The notes beneath the pieces are model-generated. The model did no database searches, had not been told where the DNA came from, and saw only the letters and a list, made by a program, of their open reading frames with translations. Shown here one piece after another: positions 57,310 through 64,000 of a DNA stretch of 64,000 nt. This stretch comes from Acidithiobacillus caldus ATCC 51756. GTDB taxonomy: Bacteria; Pseudomonadota; Gammaproteobacteria; Acidithiobacillales; Acidithiobacillaceae. How positions within the stretch are numbered: the stretch's first letter is position 1; each line of letters starts with the position of its first letter. The DNA lies in the NCBI RefSeq assembly GCF_000175575.2, contig NZ_CP005986.1, forward strand, positions 1,526,146 to 1,590,145, in the 5' to 3' direction. The position numbers and the translations under genes are program-made.

Positions 57310-58370
57310 GGATATTGGGCACACCACTCCCTACGCGGCCAGGAGATATCTCCTCAGCATGTACAGATTGGCCAAGGCAAAGAGCGTGGTCAGTTGAGCA
57401 CCGTTCTTGGCCAGACCCCGATATCTGGTTCGCTGATAACCGAATTGGCACTTCAGCACCCGGAAGGCGTGTTCTCCCCGGGCACGGATCCGGGCAATGG
57501 CGCGGTTGTAGCGCTTGAGGGCCGCCAATCCGGTTTTCTGCCCAGGATAGCGTCGCCGCGCTACCGCGTTCCGTATGCCTCGGGCCACCAGCGTGTCATG
57601 CACCTGGGGATAGTCATAGCCCCGGTCAGCGAGGACCACCGACTCCTCTCCGGTAAGGAGCCCCTCCAGCCGCTGATGATCCGGTACCTTGGCCGCGGTG
57701 AAGTCCACCGCCTGTACGATACCTTGGAGATCCGTTGCCACATGCGCCTTCATCCCGAAATACCACTGATTCCCTTTCTTGGTGGAGCTCATCTCCGGAT
57801 CCCGCTGGCGGTCTCGGTTCTTGGTGGAGCTCGGGGCGTGAATCAAGGTGGCATCCACGGTCTTGCCCTCCTGCAGAAAGAGCCCTTTCTCCCGCAACAC
57901 CGCCTGCACCTCGGCAAAGATGGCCTGAGCAAGCGCATGGCGCTCCAGTAAGCGGCGGAACTTCAGGATCGTGGTCTCGTCAGGAACGAAGTCCCGGCCC
58001 AGGTCGATACCGACGAATTGACGGAGCAGGGGAACCTCGTACAGGGCCTCTTCCATCCCCGGATCGGAGTAGCCGAACCATTGCTGGAGAAAGTGGATAC
58101 GCAGCATCCGCTCCAAGGGCATGGGCTTGCGGCCACTGCCACCCTTGGGATAGTGCGGCTCGATCAAGGCCACAAGCCTGGCCCAGGGAACCACGGCATC
58201 CATCTCGGCCAGAAAGCGTTCTCGCTTGGTCTGCTTGCGGCGTCGCGACAGGCTGGGCTCCTCGGCAAAGGTCATCTGTCCGGTCATGGATGGCATCTCC
58301 TCGCTACTCGGTCAGCCCATTCTATCAGATGGCTAAATCAGAGACTCCATAATTGCCTCTCCCAATATCC
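57310..58370. mobile_element. IS5-type insertion sequence, about 1.06 kb
   Basis: GGATATTGGG at 57310-57319 and its inverse CCCAATATCC at 58361-58370 bracket one transposase gene with short flanks, so they are probably the terminal inverted repeats. No target duplication is seen outside them (left TATT, right GAAA), so the ends may be off by a few bases or a flank has changed. Confidence 0.6.
57331..58296 (-). CDS. IS5-family transposase
   Basis: A 321-residue DDE transposase. Asp-Asp-Glu residues fall in KTVDATLIHAPSSTKN, VVLADRGYD and RARGEHAFRVLK; the N-terminal GSGRKPMPLERMLRIHFLQQW is the IS5 DNA-binding region. The frame is intact, so the element could be active. Confidence 0.93.
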   Translation of the reverse strand: MPSMTGQMTFAEEPSLSRRRKQTKRERFLAEMDAVVPWARLVALIEPHYPKGGSGRKPMPLERMLRIHFLQQWFGYSDPGMEEALYEVPLLRQFVGIDLGRDFVPDETTILKFRRLLERHALAQAIFAEVQAVLREKGLFLQEGKTVDATLIHAPSSTKNRDRQRDPEMSSTKKGNQWYFGMKAHVATDLQGIVQAVDFTAAKVPDHQRLEGLLTGEESVVLADRGYDYPQVHDTLVARGIRNAVARRRYPGQKTGLAALKRYNRAIARIRARGEHAFRVLKCQFGYQRTRYRGLAKNGAQLTTLFALANLYMLRRYLLAA

Positions 58371-58498
58371 GAAAGAAAAAAATAAGGGGGAACCCGCAGG
58401 GATCGATCTGGCACGACGTCTGCACTCGATCAGGCCTAGCTCTCCCACAACAGGGGCATATCGTGCTTACGCCCAGGCTCCCGAAAACTACGTTGTGT

Positions 58499-58858
58499 TC
58501 ACGCCGCTGAACGTGGCCGGCGGCCACGCCGCGGCTTGCCGTGCTCGGCCAAAAGCGCCTCACCCTTCTCAGCCAGAGCATCGGCATCAAAACCACCATC
58601 CACGGCATCGGCAATGATGGCGATGAAATGCCGGTGATCAAGGTCTGGCGCCAGTTTCTGTACCGCGTGCTCGAAACGCTTCTGGTTTTCCATCTGCGTT
58701 TTGCGCACAGCCGGGCTCTGGGCCAAACGCCGCTTCTGTTCGTCGATTTTCGCCAACTGTTCACGCAGCTTGGCCTCTGTCTGCTGGCGTTTTGCTTCCA
58801 GGTCCGCCAACCGTTCTTCCGCTGTCCGACGATGACGCTTCCTTTCTGTTTGCATAAC
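58499..58858 (-). CDS. Hypothetical basic coiled-coil protein
   Basis: A 119-residue protein. Residues 1-50 are Lys/Arg/Glu-rich and helical (RTAEERLADLEAKRQQTEAK), then a globular part with HFIAIIADAVDGGFDADAL and an Arg-rich tail (KPRRGRRPRSAA). ATG 58858 has AGGA five bases upstream. The layout is like small accessory proteins of plasmid mobilisation (TraD/MobC types), but I cannot assign it. Confidence 0.62.
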   Translation of the reverse strand, partial: VMQTERKRHRRTAEERLADLEAKRQQTEAKLREQLAKIDEQKRRLAQSPAVRKTQMENQKRFEHAVQKLAPDLDHRHFIAIIADAVDGGFDADALAEKGEALLAEHGKPRRGRRPRSAA

Positions 58859-59778
58859 CATCCTTTTCTTTGGCAAAAAGGGTATGATAAACCCAATTTG
58901 GCTATTTGCAAGTACGAGTTACGAAGAAAAACATTACGGGGGACCATCAGTTTTCTGCGATACTATTCGATGCGTTCATCCAGACTGCGACGTTTTACCT
59001 TATGCTCCCACTTCGTCCGGCCCCGTAAAGCTTGATGGAACTTCCCGCTCGGTACAACCAGGAGCATCATCACATTCGGATTCGTTTCGTGACCCGAGAT
59101 CAGCGTCACCGGGAAGAAGACCATGCCCTGGGGAAGAGCGGCACGCGCTCTCTGATGTGGTAAAGACAACAAAACCGGAGCACTGGTAAGGTGGCGCACG
59201 CAAATGAACGCCCGCCTGTAAGGTCGCTTGGAACCCGCAGCGGAAAGTTCAGAAGATCGCTAAAAAATGGTAATCTCGGCGTCTATCTCGACCGATGCTG
59301 TGGCCTCGATTTGTGGGTTGGTGTCTGTGTATTTGTCCATCCTTCCTCTCGTGCACGATTCCTTCGAGCAGTTGACCCTGGGGCTCTCTGGCATGATGGC
59401 TCCTGTGGTCTGAAGGATTCTGCCCCTGCGCCTCGGAAGCGGTAATTGAATCTTCGTCTGGAAAACGCCGCAAGCAGTGCGGGACCACCAAAGCCCAGAA
59501 CCGGATTCCCAAAGGAGCCAAATTAACGCTATTCTTGGTCGGTCGGTACATTGTGAAGGCCCAGGCGAAAAGTTCCCAGTCTGAATCCAAAAGGGCTTGG
59601 AAACGGTCTCAGGCTCGCTGGTACTGGACCAGGAACTTTGGCAGCAGCGGTATCTGGAGTAACATGGGCGCATGCTAACATTGGAATTGGTACGCGGGCA
59701 CATGGGCATCCCCAAAATGAGTAGGCCGACCAGGTCACGAACCGTGGACCGGCCCTGAGATGAAAAGTGGGGTCTGCC
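58859..59778. other. 920-base stretch without a supported gene
   Basis: Several short open frames overlap on both strands (for example 59249-59590 minus and 58963-59199 minus), but none has a good ribosome site or a recognisable protein, and the composition is lower in GC than the core. Decayed genes are possible. No tRNA, hairpin with U-run or repeat was seen. Confidence 0.5.
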
Positions 59779-60768
59779 ATGAGAAAACGTAGTGCCCGCA
59801 TAGAAGCACTATTGAGCGAGCTGATGCCCTTGGCCCATGCGGTGTCCGATAATCTGGAACCCGGCCCAGACATGTCCCGTTTGTTGGTCTGGCTTTACGA
59901 GGTGCTTGTCGATCAGGACAGTCAAGCCTTTACGACGGTATTCAAAAGGCTCCGCGCCGACGGCCTCACAGCGGTATGGGAATTTCTCTGGGATCGCGCT
60001 CTGGATATGGCCTGCACGAAAAATTACGAAGATGACTACCAAAGCCTTTTGATCGCCGTTCCCTTCCTCGCTCGCTGGACCGGGGAGTGCCGGGGAGCAG
60101 ACCGCAAGGCCCTGACGCGGGTGCTCAGAGAACAGGAGATCCTCCCCCGGGGTGGCAAGGTCTACTGGGTACAGAAGCCACTGTCGATATACGCGCTACG
60201 GGATGTCAGCCCTTTGCAGCTCTGGACGTTCAATACCCCAGACGCCAGAGAGCCATATACCTGGAACTATGGCCACACGACAACGCCAACCGTCTACCTG
60301 CTGGTCGGGCGATTGGAGTTTCCAATGGACCATATACCGGATTGGCCCCATCCCGACACCCTGATTCGCGCTCAGGCCGAGGCGCTTGGATGGCCCCCAG
60401 ATACCATGGACGCCTGTGCCCCGTTGCGATGGTTCCTGGAACGAGATGTTGCCGAGCCCGATTCCGTAGAGGGCCGAACGATGGAAATGATCCTTGCAGC
60501 CGTATCCGCAGCAAAGCATTGGGTCGAAGAGTCGGGGATGCGTGCTGAGGGTTGCAAGATCCAGGTGAAGGAGGGGGCGGATGCTACCCTCCATGTTTTC
60601 ATCCAACCCGAAGGGCGAGCCCAGCATTTGCTCTGCGGCCTGGCTTACGAGGCCGCTCAAGTACCACGGGATCACCTCGTGGACAAACTCCGGCAGATTC
60701 TGGAACGGCTGAACTTCACCGTGGTCATCGACAGACCTGCACATGAGAATATAATCACGCTGCATTGA
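59779..60768 (+). CDS. Hypothetical protein, 329 residues
   Basis: I do not recognise this protein. It is soluble, with no signal or membrane helix, and rich in Trp (RWTGECRGADRK, YTWNYGHTT, WPPDTMDACAPLRW). The middle has YLLVGRLEFPMDHIPDWP; the C-terminus is a likely alpha/beta unit. ATG 59779 follows GGGGTCT; a GTG four codons earlier is the alternative. Its length and regular codons indicate a real gene despite the decayed surroundings. It could be an island cargo gene. Confidence 0.68.
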   Translation: MRKRSARIEALLSELMPLAHAVSDNLEPGPDMSRLLVWLYEVLVDQDSQAFTTVFKRLRADGLTAVWEFLWDRALDMACTKNYEDDYQSLLIAVPFLARWTGECRGADRKALTRVLREQEILPRGGKVYWVQKPLSIYALRDVSPLQLWTFNTPDAREPYTWNYGHTTTPTVYLLVGRLEFPMDHIPDWPHPDTLIRAQAEALGWPPDTMDACAPLRWFLERDVAEPDSVEGRTMEMILAAVSAAKHWVEESGMRAEGCKIQVKEGADATLHVFIQPEGRAQHLLCGLAYEAAQVPRDHLVDKLRQILERLNFTVVIDRPAHENIITLH

Positions 60769-60899
60769 CCGCACGCTCTGATGAATGAATGGGAAGTTTG
60801 CAGCGGAAGCGGACCTTCCCGCGCAGCTTGATGAGGAGTAATATTGAACAAGGGTGTTCAAAGGCAGGATCTGTGTGAGTAGCAGTGATTAGGCTCGTG

Positions 60900-62033
60900 T
60901 CGGACAGCAAACTATATGTTGGGGCGCCTCGAAAAACCCCATCGCGCCTGTGTTTTTGATAGAATATCGGGCAGTCAGATGGCATTGGGGTAGACGGGAT
61001 GATTGCGCGACGGGCGGCGGTGAACAACGATCTTCTGGCAGACGAGATCCATGTCCAAAAGGCGAATGCCATCGGTGACCCCTTGCAGAAGATCGAGGCG
61101 GTGGTCGACTTCTCTGCTTTGGCACAGGCGGTAGAAAAGATCGCTCCCCGTCCGGAGCAGCCCAAAGGTGGGCGTCCTCCCTATCCTACCGAGGTGATGG
61201 TTCGGGTCTTGGTGGTCAAGCGCCTGCATGGCCTCTCTGACGAGCAGACGGAGTTTCAGCTCTTGGATCGGCGCAGTTTCCGGCGTTTCTGTGGCCTGGA
61301 GCACTCCCGCAACATCCCCGATCGCACGACCATCTGGAGCTTTGAAAACCGGATCGGGGTAGATGGGGTTACGGCTCTATTCAACGATCTGGACCGACAG
61401 GATTCGTGCCCATGGTCTGGAGGCCCGTGCCGGTCAGATCGTGGACGCCACCTTGGTTCCGGCACCCAGGCAACATTTCACGAAAGAGGAGAAGGCGCTG
61501 CTGGAACAAGAGGCGGTCCCTGCGGACTGGAAGCCGGCCAAGCGACGGCAGAAAGACGTAGATGCCAGCTGGACCAAGAAGCATGGGAAGTCCCACCACG
61601 GCTACAAGTTCACCGTGAGCGTGGATCGCAAGCACAAGTTGGTTCGGACCTGGATTGCCGACACCGCCAAGGTCCATGATTCCCAGCACTTGGAAGCAGC
61701 GCTGGACGAGTGGAACACCAGTGCGGAGATCTATGCCGACAAAGGGTATGTTGGGGCCGATCGAGAGGAGCGTTTACTCGGGAGCAAGGCTATCGCCCGC
61801 AGATCCAGCGCAAGGCAAAGCCCGGCAAGCCTCTCTCGGCCTGTCAGGAGCGGCGGAACCAGCGCATTGCCAAGGTGCGGGCGCGGGTGGAACATGTCTT
61901 TGCTGCCATCACCCAGTGGGGCGGGAAGAAAATCCGCACCATCGGTCAGGCCCGCGCCACCTTCGCCATGGGCATGATGGTCATTGTCTACAACATGCGT
62001 CGTTTGGCCTTTTTGGGGGCGTAGTCTGTCCGA
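60900..62033. mobile_element. Degenerate IS5-type element
   Basis: TCGGACAG at 60900-60907 and CTGTCCGA at 62026-62033 form inverted ends around a frameshifted transposase. The true repeats may be longer and imperfect. No target duplication could be confirmed. Confidence 0.5.
60999..62024 (+). pseudogene. IS5-family transposase with two frameshifts
   Basis: Family similarity runs continuously but changes frame twice. The first segment (start at 60999) reads to LFNDLDR near 61400, then continues one frame over as IRAHGLEARAGQIVDATLV. At about 61780 it returns to the original frame at REQGYRPQIQRKAKPG and ends at 62024. Catalytic segments VDATLVPAP, YADKGYVG and VRARVEHVFAAI are all still present, so decay is recent. 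A programmed frameshift is unlikely since no slippery heptamer was evident. Confidence 0.8.
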
Positions 62034-62148
62034 GCGGCAGGAAATAGGGCTAAAAAGCCCACAATAGAGGGAAATATCAGCTCAAAACCGACGGATTTGA
62101 GCCAGAGAGAGCTTCGCCGTGCCAGTCGGTTGTGTTTTTGGGGGTTAA

Positions 62149-62535
62149 TCGAGCTTCCCCATAGAGACGACGCCTACGGTCTCTGCCGACCGGATTCGCG
62201 AATTCGCGCGGCGACGCTTGCGCCCCAAGCAACCTACCCGTACCGACGGCTTGATAGCGCTGCGGGTTCTCGGAGAGAGCCAGGAGCATGAGGGGCGCGT
62301 GACCAAACCGCATCAGGTGGACGAGTGGTTGCCGTGGGTACACACCGCCATTGGTAACCTCAAGGCCTTTCTTTTGGGCACATTCCATGGGGTATCCGGA
62401 AAATATCTGCAGGAATATCTGAACGAGTTCGTCTATCGCTTCAATCGCCGTTTCTGGGAGCCAGAACTGCCGCTGAGGTTGCTCAATGCCTGTATCGACC
62501 ACCTCCCCGTCCGGCTGGTTGCTGAGAAAGGTTAA
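62149..62535 (+). pseudogene. IS1595-family (ISXO2-like) transposase, C-terminal remnant
   Basis: About 128 codons remain. GNLKAFLLGTFHGVSGKYLQ and EYLNEFVYRFNRR are the conserved C-terminal signature of this family; the N-terminal two-thirds, including the zinc ribbon and the first catalytic Asp, are missing after a stop just before 62149. Confidence 0.8.
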
Positions 62536-62727
62536 CAGGCATGTTTTTATATGCGCACACAGAGGCCGTCACGGTTCCATGCCATGGTGCATGTTTTGCC
62601 TTTAGCCTAAGCCCGAACCCCATCCCATCCCCCTTGGCGTACCCCGACATTCGCACCTGCGTAGGCCCTGGCACACTACGGCACCAAGTTCCTGGGCAAT
62701 GTTGGTTCATTACGCAGGAGACTTAGT

Positions 62728-63396
62728 ATGGAAGCCTTTGAATTCATCCAACAAGCAGAGCTTGCAGCGCAACTCGCCTGGGAAGCCGCGAAGGTCGCCA
62801 ACCCCGCACAGCTTGGCACCTACCAGAAGCACCCAGACGTTCCCGATAACCAACACCACTATGCACGCGATCTGCTGGCCAGAGGCATGCAGGGCCAGCC
62901 CGTGACCTACGATGGCCATCGGCTCGATCCCGAATTCATTCTGGCGGCGAACAACGTCAAGAATTTCTTTGAGTCTGTCGGTTGGGGCGGAACGTCCGTC
63001 GCCAGCAGCGAGCCGGCCAGCAAGGAGTGTGCGATGGCCGTATTTCTGAAATACCAGGATCGGGTTCGCGAACACGTCGGTGGGGATTGGGATCTCGGAA
63101 CCCGTGCCGAGGCCGGCATGAAAAAACTCCTGCATCGCTTCGGTTTGTTTTATACGCCGGACCCGGAGAAACTTGCCGAATTTGTGCGTGAGCGCCTCGA
63201 TCCCCTCTTTGAGGATGGTACCCGCCTTTCACAACACCGCAGCACGACATCCGCTCCATCCCGATCTGACCCACGAGTCGATCAGCTGGCCCATAGCCTT
63301 AGCCATCGATTTGCTCAAGAATCGGCTGATAGGAACACCGCAAACCAGCTCGCTTCCCGGTCCGGATCGTCCTGGGGAATGGGTGGACCTTCCTGA
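62728..63396 (+). CDS. Hypothetical protein, 222 residues (3' end may be frameshifted)
   Basis: Not recognised. It starts with a good ribosome site (AGGAG, seven bases before ATG). Residues 1-165 look like a normal soluble protein (NQHHYARDLLARGMQG, DPEFILAANNVKNFF). After residue 168 the sequence turns into a Ser/Arg-rich tail while a better-looking protein continues in the next frame, so the original gene may have been longer and lost its frame near 63215-63235. Confidence 0.6.
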   Translation: MEAFEFIQQAELAAQLAWEAAKVANPAQLGTYQKHPDVPDNQHHYARDLLARGMQGQPVTYDGHRLDPEFILAANNVKNFFESVGWGGTSVASSEPASKECAMAVFLKYQDRVREHVGGDWDLGTRAEAGMKKLLHRFGLFYTPDPEKLAEFVRERLDPLFEDGTRLSQHRSTTSAPSRSDPRVDQLAHSLSHRFAQESADRNTANQLASRSGSSWGMGGPS

Positions 63397-63607
63397 TTTT
63401 CTCTACGCAAAACCATCTCAATTGCCCATCTGCATACCAGGTGGCACTTTTTTTGACGCTTTTCTTTACCATAGGGCAATCTGTCTGGGTTTGGATTTTC
63501 CGGTTTTCCGGGAAATGGCGGGGAGATGCGCCGACTGGTTCACATCCGATGCCGAGCGTATCGGTGTCCGCCACGTCTGGATTGAAGGACTCGACGGCGA
63601 CCGATGA
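63215..63607 (+). CDS. Hypothetical protein or displaced 3' part of the preceding gene
   Basis: A 130-residue frame beginning MVPAFHNTAARHP. It overlaps the preceding frame by 182 bases and reads like folded protein (ESISWPIALAIDLLKNRLIG, PVFREMAGRCADWFTSDAER). Either it is a second gene with its own GAGG ribosome site just before the ATG, or it is the true C-terminus of the upstream gene after a frameshift. Confidence 0.45.
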   Translation: MVPAFHNTAARHPLHPDLTHESISWPIALAIDLLKNRLIGTPQTSSLPGPDRPGEWVDLPDFLYAKPSQLPICIPGGTFFDAFLYHRAICLGLDFPVFREMAGRCADWFTSDAERIGVRHVWIEGLDGDR

Positions 63608-63873
63608 GTTTCATCGTAGACTCGCTTCCTGGCGGCCTCTTGGATGCGATCGCGGTCTGAGCGTCGGTATAAACAGATCGAGGCTTCAACCATACGGTGT
63701 GCCCAATCGACGGCCAGACGATCTTCGGTGGGCTGCATGGCGAGGAAATGCCGATACCACGCCGAATAGGCCGCAACCCAGCTGTCGTAACTATCGCTCG
63801 GTTGCGGATTTATGAGACCAAGGCTTGCCAAGATTACAGACCGCCTCGATACTTGAAAGAAACCTCCTGGCAT
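63466..63873 (-). CDS. Hypothetical protein, 3' end overlaps an opposing gene
   Basis: A frame of up to 135 residues. The central part (SYDSWVAAYSAWYRHFLAMQ, then AHRMVEASICLYRRSDRDR) is plausible protein, but the last 45 codons lie antisense to 63466-63607 and look like shadow sequence. The true start and end are uncertain. It follows a small CPQC protein on the same strand. Confidence 0.4.
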   Translation of the reverse strand: MPGGFFQVSRRSVILASLGLINPQPSDSYDSWVAAYSAWYRHFLAMQPTEDRLAVDWAHRMVEASICLYRRSDRDRIQEAARKRVYDETHRSPSSPSIQTWRTPIRSASDVNQSAHLPAISRKTGKSKPRQIALW

Positions 63874-63992
63874 TGCGGGCAGACGAATACTTGAACTGCC
63901 AGCTTCTTCTCAAAGGCCTCTTCCCCGTCCTCGGCCAACTGCCCACCGACGAGGGCAGCGCCTGCCCCCAACATCCCAGTCAAACCGCCCAT
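63834..63992 (-). CDS. Small CxxC protein, possibly truncated by the window edge
   Basis: A frame of at least 52 residues with a Gly-rich N-terminus (MGGLTGMLGAGAALVGGQL) and a CPQC pair near residue 38 in the C-terminal strand, like half of a zinc ribbon. The frame is open to the end of the window, so the start may lie outside. Family not recognised. Confidence 0.45.
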   Translation of the reverse strand: MGGLTGMLGAGAALVGGQLAEDGEEAFEKKLAVQVFVCPQCQEVSFKYRGGL

Positions 63993-64000
63993 ACGGATAC

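Larger units (their letters stand above)
56613..64000. mobile_element. Accessory region or genomic island, extends past the window
   Basis: From the tRNA-Cys fragment onward there are no core genes. The stretch holds two IS5-type elements, an IS1595-type remnant, unrecognised genes and a 900-base segment with no clear gene. No integrase or relaxase is seen, so the type of element cannot be named. The right boundary is outside the window. Confidence 0.5.

Noticed and set aside
59249..59590. 113-codon minus-strand frame MDSDWELFAWAF
   Set aside because: No ribosome site, and its second half is His/Arg-rich like a shadow; kept as part of the gene-poor stretch.

Overview
The window looks like chromosomal DNA of a high-GC gammaproteobacterium-like chemolithoautotroph, most likely Acidithiobacillus or a close relative. 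That assignment is inferred. It rests on a Tat-exported DsrE-like sulfur protein, a dense thiol/persulfide gene cluster, a pilMNOPQ-aroKB-gltBD-hemE chain, an hfq-hflXKC-hisZ-purA chain and PEP carboxylase. No rRNA gene is present to settle it.

Positions 1-13150 form a sulfur and redox region. After dsrE and a convergent nitrilase-amidase pair comes a long minus-strand operon: tolC, periplasmic adaptor, RND pump, DUF2892 membrane protein, membrane-anchored rhodanese, glutaredoxin and thioredoxin 2. Just upstream lies an ArsR-family regulator whose two cysteines are 66 residues apart, as in the persulfide sensors SqrR and BigR. The operon promoter carries an AT-rich element that recurs, nearly identical, before a second unit at 13083 (SCP2-domain protein plus a cytoplasmic PhnD-like protein, possibly read through into ubiD). 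Together these look like a small persulfide-responsive regulon and are the best candidate for an undescribed system.

Positions 13150-27640 hold housekeeping genes: tcdA-tatD; two ubiquinone hydroxylases with ubiK, comM and a double-DUF202 membrane protein; ilvBNC-psd-pssA; a short MutS2-like ATPase, a hypothetical protein, yjbQ and tadA. Positions 27700-43870 are a plus-strand run: pilMNOPQ (type IV pilus alignment complex and secretin), aroK, aroB, thyX, dgt, gltB, gltD and hemE. Positions 44000-52050 are minus-strand: olsB-olsA (ornithine lipid synthesis) behind a textbook four-repeat Pho box, then hfq-hflX-hflK-hflC-hisZ-purA. Then come ppc, maf, tRNA-Ser and tspO.

At 56566-56612 there is only the 3' part of a tRNA-Cys gene, a typical scar at the edge of an integrated element. 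Everything to its right is accessory: unrecognised small proteins, an intact IS5-type element, a twice-frameshifted IS5-type element, an IS1595-type remnant and orphan genes running off the window. The stretch 58859-59778 has no gene I can support.
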